Positions 26,429 to 34,172 of a stretch of 35,673 bases of DNA are shown one piece after another. This DNA is from Singulisphaera sp. GP187 (GTDB lineage: Bacteria > Planctomycetota > UBA1135 > UBA2386): positions 1-35,673 of the forward strand of contig CAMBXM010000020.1 of NCBI GenBank assembly GCA_945871815.1, read 5' to 3'. The position numbers and the translations under genes were made by a program. The notes beneath the pieces were generated by a model. The model saw nothing but the letters and a program-made list of their open reading frames with translations, was not told the origin of the DNA and did no database searches. Positions within the stretch are counted from its first letter, which is position 1. Every line of letters begins with the position of its first letter.

Positions 26429-26845
26429 ATGATCCCTACGAACCGCACCCTGTTCTCCACGACCACGCTCGTGCTCCTTGCTTTGACTGCGCTCGCCACT
26501 TCCTGCGGCAAAAGCAGCGAAAGCTCACGTTCCGGACGCCAGTTCGGGATCCCGGCCGCGCGCAAGGAGGCCAACGAGGCCTTCCAGTCTCTCTGTGTGA
26601 CCTGCCACGGAACCACCGGTCACGGCGACGGCCCCGGCGCTGCCGCGTGCGACCCGCGCCCACGCAGCTTCTCCGACCCTGCATGGCAAGCGTCCGTCAC
26701 GGATGAACAGATCCAAAAGACCGTGCTCTTCGGCGGCGGCGCCGTCGGCAAGAGCGCGCAGATGCCTGCGCAACCGCAGCTGAAGGGCAAGACCGAATTA
26801 CTGCAGCACCTGGTTGCGATCGTCCGCGGATTCGCGGCGCGCTAG
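26429..26845 (+). CDS. Monohaem cytochrome c lipoprotein of the nos operon (NosC-like)
   Basis: A 138-residue electron carrier, probably delivering electrons to NosZ. A signal peptide ends in ATSC with Cys26 as candidate lipid-modified residue. The haem site is CVTCH near residue 56, in the AFQSLCVTCHGTTGHGDGPG pattern of small class I cytochromes, with Met in AQMPAQP as likely sixth ligand. It lies directly upstream of nosZ (34 bp), as monohaem cytochromes do in clade II nos clusters. The ATG at 26429 gives the complete signal peptide. Its position, rather than its sequence, ties it to N2O reduction. Confidence 0.88.
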   Translation: MIPTNRTLFSTTTLVLLALTALATSCGKSSESSRSGRQFGIPAARKEANEAFQSLCVTCHGTTGHGDGPGAAACDPRPRSFSDPAWQASVTDEQIQKTVLFGGGAVGKSAQMPAQPQLKGKTELLQHLVAIVRGFAAR

Positions 26846-26879
26846 GCGCTTCCACCACCCTGAACCGGAGACCCGCCCC

Positions 26880-28838
26880 ATGACCACTCGTTCTCGTTCC
26901 CTGCCTTGGCTCTGCGTCGCGACCGTCGCAGTTGCTGCCTCCTGCGGCGATCCCGGGAGCAGCGCTGCGCCGTCCGCACTCGGCAGCGACGTGCGCTCGA
27001 TCGTCGCAGAACGCAACCTGTCCGAGGCCGACGTCCAGGCCGCAGTGCAGACCTACATGCCCACCGGGCGTCACGACGACTACTACACCTTCGCGTCGGG
27101 TGGCCACGGCGGCAACATCATCGTGATCGGGGTGCCGAGCATGCGCATCCTGAAGTACATCGCCGTGTTCACACCCGAGCCCTGGCAGGGCTACGGATAT
27201 GGCGACGAGAGCGGCGACGTGCTGAAGGCCGGCGACCGCGCCGGCACCACGCTCACCTGGGCGGACACCCATCATCCGGCCCTCAGCGAGAGCGGTGGCG
27301 ACTACGACGGTCGCTACCTGTTCATCGGGGACAAGGCCAATCCGCGCATGGCGGTGATCGACCTGCGCGACTTCATGACCAAGCAGATCGTCGCCAGCGA
27401 GTTGCTGCAATCGGAACACGGGGCCGCATTCGTCACCCCGGACACGGACTACGTCATCGAGACGTCGCAGTACCCGGCGCCGCTCGGCGGTCGGTTCGCT
27501 CCGCTCGAGCAGTTCGACACCGAGTACCGCGGTGCGATGATCTTCTGGAAGTTCGACAAAGAGAAGGGCCGCATCGTCGAGGACCAGTCGTTCGCGATCG
27601 AACTGCCGCCCTACATGCAGGACCTCGCCGATGCCGGCAAGAAGGGCAGCGACGGTTGGGTCTTCTGCAACTCGATCAACACCGAGCGCGCGTGGGGTGG
27701 GATTCTCGAGGGCAAGCCATCGCTCGAGTCAGGCTCCACGCAGAACGACATGGACTACTTGCACTGCATCAACTGGCGCAAGGCAGAGCAAGTCGCCAAG
27801 GCGGGCAAGACCGAGACCATCGCGAAGATGCGCGTCATCCGCATGCAGACCGCGATCGACGAGGGTCTTCTCTACCTGGTGCCTGAGCCCAAGAGCCCCC
27901 ATGGCGTCGACATCACGCCGGACGGCGAGGACATCGTCGTCGGCGGCAAACTCGACACGCACTGCACCGTCTTCAGCATCGCGAAGATCCGCGCGCTCGC
28001 AGAGCAGAAGAAGTTCATCGGCCGCGACCCCTACGGGATCCCGATTCTCGACTTCAAGGAGTCGATCCGCGGCCAGTGCGAAATCGGACTCGGTCCGCTC
28101 CACACGCAATTCGATGGTCAAGGCAACGCCTACACCTCGGTCTTCATCGAATCGGTGGTCGCGAAGTGGTCGCTGAAGGATCTCAAGCTCATCGACAAGA
28201 TCGACACGCATTTCAACATCGGTCACTTGTGCGCGGCCGAGGGCGACACGGTCAGCCCTGACGGCAAGTACCTGATCGCGATGAACAAGTGGGCGCTCGA
28301 TCGCTTCGCACCGGTCGGCCCGCTGCTGCCACAGAACTTCCAACTCGTCGACATCGGCGGCCAAAAGATGACGCGTCTCTATGACATGCCTATCCCGCTC
28401 GGCGAGCCGCACTACGCGCAGATGATCAAGGCGGACAAGTTGAAGCCCATCGAAGTGTACTCACCGATCGGCACGAACCCGTTCCACGAGGGAGTCGACA
28501 AAGACGCAGTCACCGCCGGCAAGGAGCGGATCGAACGTAAAGACGACGGGGTGCACGTATGGATGACCACGGTGCGCAGCCACTTCACACCCGACATCGT
28601 GCGCGTCAAGGAAGGCGACGTCGTCCACCTCCACGTGACCAACGTCGAGCAGGCGCACGACGCGACCCACGGCCTCGCGATCGGTTCGCACAACATCAAC
28701 CTGAGCCTCGAACCTGGCAAGCACAGCAACGTCGTGTTCACGGCCAAGAGAGCCGGCGTCTACCCGTTCTACTGCACCGAGTTCTGCTCGGCGCTGCACC
28801 TCGAGATGGCGGGCTACCTGCTCGTCGAACCGCGCTGA
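26880..28838 (+). CDS. nosZ: Nitrous oxide reductase, clade II (Sec-type signal, probable lipoprotein)
   Basis: A 652-residue exported copper enzyme that reduces N2O to N2. All seven histidines of the catalytic CuZ cluster can be read in the propeller: DTHHP (131, 132), SEHG (180), SPHG (341), LHTQF (408), GHL (449) and EPHY (511). The CuA domain follows with His568, Cys632, Cys636, His640 and Met643 in CTEFCSALHLEM. The signal lacks a twin arginine (MTTRSRSLPWLC) and ends in AASC (Cys22), so it looks Sec-exported and possibly lipid-anchored; clade I enzymes use Tat. VFTPEPWQGYGYGDES and ADTHHPALSE also resemble clade II. GGAG lies 9 nt before the ATG. Confidence 0.96.
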   Translation: MTTRSRSLPWLCVATVAVAASCGDPGSSAAPSALGSDVRSIVAERNLSEADVQAAVQTYMPTGRHDDYYTFASGGHGGNIIVIGVPSMRILKYIAVFTPEPWQGYGYGDESGDVLKAGDRAGTTLTWADTHHPALSESGGDYDGRYLFIGDKANPRMAVIDLRDFMTKQIVASELLQSEHGAAFVTPDTDYVIETSQYPAPLGGRFAPLEQFDTEYRGAMIFWKFDKEKGRIVEDQSFAIELPPYMQDLADAGKKGSDGWVFCNSINTERAWGGILEGKPSLESGSTQNDMDYLHCINWRKAEQVAKAGKTETIAKMRVIRMQTAIDEGLLYLVPEPKSPHGVDITPDGEDIVVGGKLDTHCTVFSIAKIRALAEQKKFIGRDPYGIPILDFKESIRGQCEIGLGPLHTQFDGQGNAYTSVFIESVVAKWSLKDLKLIDKIDTHFNIGHLCAAEGDTVSPDGKYLIAMNKWALDRFAPVGPLLPQNFQLVDIGGQKMTRLYDMPIPLGEPHYAQMIKADKLKPIEVYSPIGTNPFHEGVDKDAVTAGKERIERKDDGVHVWMTTVRSHFTPDIVRVKEGDVVHLHVTNVEQAHDATHGLAIGSHNINLSLEPGKHSNVVFTAKRAGVYPFYCTEFCSALHLEMAGYLLVEPR

Positions 28839-28864
28839 CCCCCGAGCGCACCACGAGGCACGCC

Positions 28865-30184
28865 ATGCACCGTCCCGTCCACACTCTGTTGCTGCTCGCT
28901 GCTGCGTGCGTCGACGCGACACCGCCGCCGGTCGCGCCACGCGCGCTGCCGATCGGCGGTGTCGCGATCGCGCCCGGCGATCCACTGCAGCCCCGCATCG
29001 ACGCCGCCGTGGACGGCGACGTTCTCACCCTGCTGCCCGGCGTACACCGCGGCCCGGTTCGCATCGAAGGTGCGGTCACGCTGCAGGGACCGGTGGAGGC
29101 CGTGATCGACGGGAACGGCCTCGGCACCGTGGTCGACCTCTGCGGCGACGGCAGCAAGATCACCGGCTTCACCATCAGGAACAGCGGCCCGCGCCTGGAC
29201 CTGCAGGACAGCGCCGTGCGTGTATCAGGCTGCGACATCGAGGTCGCCGAGATCACCATCGAACGCTCACTCTTCGGTGTCCTGGTGCACCAATCGAAGC
29301 GGGTCGTCGTGCGCGACAACGTGATCCTCGGGACTGGAGACGAGGCCATGGGAATGCGCGGCGACGGCATTCGCCTGTGGGAGACCGACGACTCGACCGT
29401 GCGCGGCAACGTGGTACGCGACCATCGCGACGTGGTCGTCTGGTACTCGTCGCGAAATCGCGTGATCAGCAACACCATCGAACGCTGCCGTTACGGAACG
29501 CACTTCATGTTCAGCCACGACAACATCTGCGAGGACAACGCCTTCGTCGACGACGTCGTCGGGGTGTTCGTGATGTACAGCCACGACCTGCTGATGCGAC
29601 GCAACCTGCTCGCGCGCGCCGCTGGATCAGCCGGGATCGGCCTCGGCGTCAAGGAGTCAGGCAATCTACGAGTCGAGGACAACTGGTTCGTGCAGGACAC
29701 GATCGGCGTCTATCTCGACACCTCGCCCCTCGATCCCGCCCACCGGGACTGGTTCCACCACAACGTCTTCCGCCTCTGTGACACCGCCGTGCTGCTGCAC
29801 GCGAAGTCGAACCGCAACGAGTTCCGCGCCAACCTGTTCGCCGACAACAGCGCTCTCATCGGGGTCGGTGGCGACGGCGATGCTCTCGGCTGCGACTTCA
29901 GAGGCAACTACTACGACACCTATCAGGGCTACGACCTCAACGACGACGGCGTCGGTGACGTGCCGTTCGAGCACCGCCGCCTCTCGAGCCAGCTGGAAGG
30001 TCGCTACCCCGACCTCGCTCTCCTCCACGGCGCCCCGGCGATGCATGCAGTCGACCTGATGGGCCACCTGCTGCCGCTATTCGCTCCGCGCCTGCTGTTG
30101 CGCGACGAACAGCCACTTCTCTACGAACCGGAACCGCGCTTCGTCCCGCGGCCACTGCACCAGGAACCTGACCATGCGCGTTGA
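28865..30184 (+). CDS. nosD: NosD, periplasmic copper-site assembly protein
   Basis: A 439-residue right-handed parallel beta-helix (CASH) protein needed for assembly of the NosZ copper site, working with NosF and NosY. A hydrophobic N-terminus ends in AAAC (Cys15), suggesting lipid attachment. Repeats of the coil pattern (VVRDNVILG, TVRGNVVRDH, RVISNTIERCRYG, ICEDNAFVDD, LLMRRNLL, EFRANLFADN) run from about 70 to 350. GAGG lies 6 nt before the ATG. It starts 26 bp after nosZ and its last 11 bp overlap the nosF start. Clade II clusters commonly place nosD after nosZ. Confidence 0.93.
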   Translation: MHRPVHTLLLLAAACVDATPPPVAPRALPIGGVAIAPGDPLQPRIDAAVDGDVLTLLPGVHRGPVRIEGAVTLQGPVEAVIDGNGLGTVVDLCGDGSKITGFTIRNSGPRLDLQDSAVRVSGCDIEVAEITIERSLFGVLVHQSKRVVVRDNVILGTGDEAMGMRGDGIRLWETDDSTVRGNVVRDHRDVVVWYSSRNRVISNTIERCRYGTHFMFSHDNICEDNAFVDDVVGVFVMYSHDLLMRRNLLARAAGSAGIGLGVKESGNLRVEDNWFVQDTIGVYLDTSPLDPAHRDWFHHNVFRLCDTAVLLHAKSNRNEFRANLFADNSALIGVGGDGDALGCDFRGNYYDTYQGYDLNDDGVGDVPFEHRRLSSQLEGRYPDLALLHGAPAMHAVDLMGHLLPLFAPRLLLRDEQPLLYEPEPRFVPRPLHQEPDHAR

Positions 30185-31052
30185 ACTCCACGGGGTCGGC
30201 AAGCGCTTCGCCAAGGTCGATGCTCTCGTCGGGATCGACCTCGTCCTCGCCAGCGGCAGCCGCACCGCCTTGGTCGGTCCCAATGGCTCCGGCAAGTCGA
30301 CTCTCGTTCGCCTGCTGATGGGAATGCTCACCGGCAACGGCTCGATCCGCCTTGATACGCTCGACCCAGCAGCGCATCGCAACGAGCTGGCGCGCAGGAT
30401 CGCCTACGTACCGCAGATCGCACCTCGACTCTGGGCCACGGTCCACGACTTGGTCCATGCCGTCGCCGACCTGCGGGGCATCGAGACCAGGCGCATTGAC
30501 GCCGTCGCCGAGCGCTTCGAACTCGACCTCAGGAGCATTGCACGGCGTCCGTTCCGCGCGTTGTCCGGAGGCATGCGGCAGAAGGTCCTGGCAGCAATGG
30601 CGCTCGCCACCGATGCGGACCTGCTGATCCTCGACGAACCGACTGCAAGCATGGATCCACAGAGTCGCGCCGCCTTCTACCGAGTGCTCGACGAGTTACC
30701 ACAGTGCCCGACCGTGCTGCTGTGCTCGCACCGTCTCGACGAGATCCGCCAGCACGTCGATCGCGTCGTGGTCTTGTCCGACGGACGCATGATCTGGCAG
30801 GGCGCATCCTGTCTGTACCTCGCCGAGCACACGGAGTCCGTGGTCGAACTGCGGGCCTACGGGGAACGCGCAGTGACTTGGCTCACAGCCCGCGGCTTCG
30901 TCCTCGGCAGCACCGGCTGGTGGCAGTGCGCAATCGCGCAGGACTCCCGCGCAGACCTCGTTGCCGCAGCCTTCCGCGAACTCGGCAGCGACGTCGTCGA
31001 CGTGCTTGCCCGCGACCTCGAACGCAACGAGGTCCGCGCCGTCGCGAGTTGA
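30174..31052 (+). CDS. nosF: NosF, ABC transporter ATPase
   Basis: A 292-residue cytoplasmic ATPase that powers the NosFY transporter used in CuZ maturation. Walker A is GPNGSGKST (35-43), the signature is LSGGMRQK and Walker B is LLILDEPTASMD, followed by the switch His in LLCSHRLDE. A C-terminal extension of about 80 residues follows the nucleotide-binding domain, as usual for NosF-type ATPases. The ATG overlaps the end of nosD by 11 bp with AGGA 8 nt before it. Membrane partner is NosY, encoded two genes downstream. Confidence 0.94.
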   Translation: MRVELHGVGKRFAKVDALVGIDLVLASGSRTALVGPNGSGKSTLVRLLMGMLTGNGSIRLDTLDPAAHRNELARRIAYVPQIAPRLWATVHDLVHAVADLRGIETRRIDAVAERFELDLRSIARRPFRALSGGMRQKVLAAMALATDADLLILDEPTASMDPQSRAAFYRVLDELPQCPTVLLCSHRLDEIRQHVDRVVVLSDGRMIWQGASCLYLAEHTESVVELRAYGERAVTWLTARGFVLGSTGWWQCAIAQDSRADLVAAAFRELGSDVVDVLARDLERNEVRAVAS

Positions 31053-31089
31053 GCTTCGACACCTCGAATACCATCCCAGGAGCACGGAG

Positions 31090-31548
31090 ATGAACCCCCA
31101 CCGACTGCACCGCGTCCTGTTCGCCTGCATTGCCGCAATCCTCGCGACCGCGCTCGCGTTCGCCGGATTCGCCAGCGTCACCCTGCCCGACAGTCCTGTG
31201 CCAGTCGTGTGGGACAAGGCGTCGTGCGCTCACTGCCGCATGCACCTCGGCGAGCCGCCGTTCGCTGCGCAGATGGTGCTGCGTGACGGCACCGTGGCGA
31301 TGTTCGACGACCCCGGCTGCCTGTTCCAGTTCGCGGCAGACGAACCCCGTGAAGTCCACGCGACTTGGTTCCACCAGCTGCGCGGAGACGGCTGGATCTC
31401 GGCTGCCGAGGTCGCCTTCGTCGCGGTCGAAGCGACGCCGATGGGCTTCGGCCTCGGTGCCGTGCCGCGCGCAACGGCTGGCGCGATCGATCTCGCAACT
31501 GCGCGCGACCGCTGTCTCCACCCACGGAACGAAGGCGTGCGACGATGA
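31090..31548 (+). CDS. nosL: NosL, copper chaperone
   Basis: A 152-residue membrane-anchored periplasmic protein of the NosL family, which binds Cu(I) for delivery to apo-NosZ. The family motif appears as CAHCRMHLGEPPFAAQMVLRDG (Cys and Met ligands near residues 46-63; motif shown in part: CAHCRM and FAAQM), followed by FDDPGCLFQF. Unlike many NosL proteins it has no lipobox Cys; an N-terminal helix (about 10-30) seems to serve as signal or anchor. AGGAG lies 7 nt before the ATG. The stop overlaps the nosY start as ATGA. Placement between nosF and nosY is less common than after nosY. Confidence 0.88.
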   Translation: MNPHRLHRVLFACIAAILATALAFAGFASVTLPDSPVPVVWDKASCAHCRMHLGEPPFAAQMVLRDGTVAMFDDPGCLFQFAADEPREVHATWFHQLRGDGWISAAEVAFVAVEATPMGFGLGAVPRATAGAIDLATARDRCLHPRNEGVRR

Positions 31549-32384
31549 GCCTCCGATCCCAGGTCGCCATCGTCGCGCGCCTCGACTTCGCCGAGGTGCG
31601 CCGCTCGCGCTGGCTGCTGTCCTGCCTGTTCGTGCACACGCTGCTGGCCGCCGCGTTCGTCCTGGTCGGACTGCGAGAGTCGTCCGTGCTCGGATTCACC
31701 GGGATGGGCCGCGCCTTGATGTCGCTGAGCCACGCACTGATCTTCCTGCTGCCGCTGCTCGCATTGGTCGCGACCGCGCAGGTCGTGAACTCGGCGCGCG
31801 ACGACGGGTCGCTCGAACTGATGCTCAGCAATCCGGTGTCTCGGACCGGGTGGTTCTGCGGCACGAGTCTCGTGCGATTGCTCGCGCTCGTCGTCCCGCT
31901 GCTCGTGGCGATGCCCCTGATGGCGATCGTCGGGAGCTCCTGTTTCCACCAGCGAGTGCCGTGGGAGTTCCTTTTCCGCGCCCTGGTCGTCGGCACATCG
32001 CTACTCGCTTGCTTCGTCGCCACTGGCCTCTGGATCTCGACATTCGTTCGCAATCAAGCAAAGGCACTGATGATCACGGTGCTGGTCTGGGCCGCGAGTG
32101 TCGCGTTCCTCGACTTCGGACTCGTCGGCCTGCTCTTGCAGTGGCGACTGCCGCCCGTTGCAGTCTTCACGCTGGCGGCAACGAACCCGGTCCAAGCTGC
32201 ACGCCTCGCACTTCTGGCTTCCGCACAGCCTGAGTTATCGACCTTCGGGCCGGTCGGGTTCTGGCTCGCCAACCGCATCGGCTCGACGGGCCTGTTCCTG
32301 CTCGGGACTTGCTGGCCCCTACTGCTCGGCGCCACCGCTTGGCTCCATGCCCTATCGCGTTTCCGCAACCGCGACCTCGTCTGA
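31545..32384 (+). CDS. nosY: NosY, ABC transporter permease
   Basis: A 279-residue inner-membrane protein with about six helices, the permease partner of NosF. The cytoplasmic coupling segment SARDDGSLELMLSNPVSRTGWF near residue 85 (quoted in part: SLELMLSNPVSR) is the hallmark of NosY-type ABC-2 permeases. Its ATG overlaps the nosL stop by 4 nt. The gene lies 29 bp before the last gene of the operon. Together with NosD and NosF it completes the maturation set; nosR and nosX are not present in the window. Confidence 0.92.
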   Translation: MSLRSQVAIVARLDFAEVRRSRWLLSCLFVHTLLAAAFVLVGLRESSVLGFTGMGRALMSLSHALIFLLPLLALVATAQVVNSARDDGSLELMLSNPVSRTGWFCGTSLVRLLALVVPLLVAMPLMAIVGSSCFHQRVPWEFLFRALVVGTSLLACFVATGLWISTFVRNQAKALMITVLVWAASVAFLDFGLVGLLLQWRLPPVAVFTLAATNPVQAARLALLASAQPELSTFGPVGFWLANRIGSTGLFLLGTCWPLLLGATAWLHALSRFRNRDLV

Positions 32385-32413
32385 GCGAGCGTTGCGCCGC
32401 CTCGAGTACTGCC

Positions 32414-33079
32414 ATGAACCACCGCGCGTCGTCATTTCCGGACTATCTCGACATGCCTCTTCGCGGTCGTTCACGACTCCTGCTCGTGCTGCTGGTCGTG
32501 CCGTTGCTGGCGAGCTTCTTGTTCCCGTTGTGGCGCATCAGCATGACGGCGCCGCAGTACCCGAAGGGACTTTGGCTCGACATCCACGCCTCCCGACTCA
32601 CGGCCGGCAACGCCGGACATGACCTCGCCGAGATCAACACGCTGAACCACTACATCGGCATGGCGCGCATCACGCGCGAAGAGCTTCGCGACCTCGATTG
32701 GATGCCGTTCGGCTTGGTAGCGATCGCGCTCCTCACCCTGCGGTGCGCGGCGCTCGGCAACGTCCGTGCACTGATCGACCTGTCGATGATCACCGCCTAC
32801 GTGACGATGGTCGCGCTGGCTCGATTCATCTTCATGCTGTGGGAGTTCGGCCACAACCTCGACCCGAAGGCACCGATGCGCATGGAACCGTTCATGCCGG
32901 TCGTGTTCGGACAGAAGCAGATCGCCAACTTCATGACCTACAGTTGGCCGCGGTTCGGATCGGTGTTGCTCGGCACCTTTGCAACAGGCGTCTTCCTCCT
33001 GACTGCGTTCTTGCTGTGGACAGGCCGCCGGGAAGCGCGCGCACAACTTGCCATGAGGTCCGCGCCGGCCGCGCAGTGA
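32414..33079 (+). CDS. Four-helix membrane protein of nos clusters, function unknown
   Basis: A 221-residue inner-membrane protein ending the operon. Four helices are predicted (about 20-38, 97-113, 122-144 and 182-204). The first large periplasmic loop holds APQYPKGL and NTLNHYIGM, and a second loop holds EFGHNLDPKAPM and VFGQKQIANFMTYSWP. I recall similar proteins with the NHYIGM motif beside nosZ in Bacteroidota and other clade II carriers, where they are called hypothetical. His, Met and Tyr in these loops could bind copper or contact quinol, which would make it a candidate missing link between the membrane and NosZ in organisms without nosR; this is inference. The ATG at 32414 was chosen over a longer upstream reading that would overlap nosY. 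Confidence 0.82.
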   Translation: MNHRASSFPDYLDMPLRGRSRLLLVLLVVPLLASFLFPLWRISMTAPQYPKGLWLDIHASRLTAGNAGHDLAEINTLNHYIGMARITREELRDLDWMPFGLVAIALLTLRCAALGNVRALIDLSMITAYVTMVALARFIFMLWEFGHNLDPKAPMRMEPFMPVVFGQKQIANFMTYSWPRFGSVLLGTFATGVFLLTAFLLWTGRREARAQLAMRSAPAAQ

Positions 33080-33115
33080 GGGACCAGCCCCGCGAGCCGC
33101 ACCACCCACAGCCAC

Positions 33116-34114
33116 TCACAGCAGGTCGCTGTCCCCCGACGTGTGGTACCACTGCTCGCGATAGAACAGCGTGCCGTGGCTGTCGAACGGAATGACGACC
33201 AGGAAGTAGGTCGTGCCGTAGACCTGGAACCCCAGCGCCTGGAACTTCAGGAAGCGCGGGTTCATCTGCGGGAACAGCGTCGCCAGGACCGGGCAGCCGC
33301 GTTCGTTGGTCAGCGCCTCGGCCTCGGCGACCAGCGCGTGCATCGCGTCGTCGTCGTCGGCAGGGCACAGCCAGTCGACCAGTTGCCCGGCTCGCGGGAA
33401 CAGGAAGTCGCTCTGCGTCCACACCGCGACCCCGCGCAGCGCACCGCTGCTGCGTTCGCGGCACTCGAGCAGTTCGTACTTTGCTGCCTTCGAGTCGGCG
33501 TAGCGCCAGTTGAGGTAGCGCTGGTCGCGAACGATCGACAGGGCTACTTCGTTCTTCTGCCGTTGCCACAACGCGTCGACCTCGGCGCCGACGCGGGCCA
33601 CGCGACGCACTTCGAGTTCGTTCGACACCGGCCGCTTCGGCAAACCACCCGGCGGCACGATGCGGAACAGGAAGTCCCAGTCGCGAATGTTCTCGTAGCG
33701 GAGGTACTTCTGGCCGATGCGCCAGTTGGGGATCGGCCAGCCGTAGTGGAACCGCGCTTGGCCAGGACCTGTGCCGCCGAAGATCTCGTACATCTTCCAG
33801 CCGATGTGCACGAACAGGCCCGGACGCGCGCCGTGGCGGCGGAAGTCGGGGAGCACCCACATGTCGAGGCCTTGGGCAGCCACGAGTTCTTCGCCGTCCA
33901 TCTGCACGCGCACGGGCATGCTGGTGTAGCTGCCAACAATGCCTGCCGTCTCGTGCTCAGCAACGGCGATGTGCACGGCGCCGACCGGGTTGTCGCGGAA
34001 CTGCCAGTTCCAATGTTCGAGCGACCGCTGCTTCTCGAACACGGCGTTGTAGCCCGCCAGCAACTGCTGCTCGTCGCCCTTTCGATAGGCGCGGATGGTG
34101 ACCGGGTCCGTCAT
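33116..34114 (-). CDS. GNAT-family N-acetyltransferase (double-domain)
   Basis: A 332-residue cytoplasmic protein. The N-terminal part (about 5-150) begins VTIRAYRKGDEQQLLAGYN and contains LDMWVLPDFRRHGARPGL, the acetyl-CoA-binding motif A with a slightly unusual RRHGAR loop where many members have RxxGxG/A. The C-terminal half (about 180-332) ends FLKFQALGFQVYGTTYFLVV, a second GNAT-like beta-strand layout. Such enlarged GNAT proteins occur beside polysaccharide and sugar genes, but the acceptor is unknown. It lies 58 bp downstream of the sugar-dehydrogenase-like gene on the same strand, so they may be co-transcribed. It converges with the nos operon across 36 bp. Confidence 0.83.
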   Translation of the reverse strand: MTDPVTIRAYRKGDEQQLLAGYNAVFEKQRSLEHWNWQFRDNPVGAVHIAVAEHETAGIVGSYTSMPVRVQMDGEELVAAQGLDMWVLPDFRRHGARPGLFVHIGWKMYEIFGGTGPGQARFHYGWPIPNWRIGQKYLRYENIRDWDFLFRIVPPGGLPKRPVSNELEVRRVARVGAEVDALWQRQKNEVALSIVRDQRYLNWRYADSKAAKYELLECRERSSGALRGVAVWTQSDFLFPRAGQLVDWLCPADDDDAMHALVAEAEALTNERGCPVLATLFPQMNPRFLKFQALGFQVYGTTYFLVVIPFDSHGTLFYREQWYHTSGDSDLL

Positions 34115-34172
34115 GGTGATGCGTCAGGCGCTGGTATCGGCAGCAAGTGGCTCCGGGCTTCGCCGCAGTCGT

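Noticed and set aside
26880..26945. Twin-arginine signal on NosZ
   Set aside because: The N-terminus MTTRSRSLPW has R-S-R, not RR, and lacks the S/T-RR-x-F-L-K pattern. A Sec or lipoprotein signal fits better.
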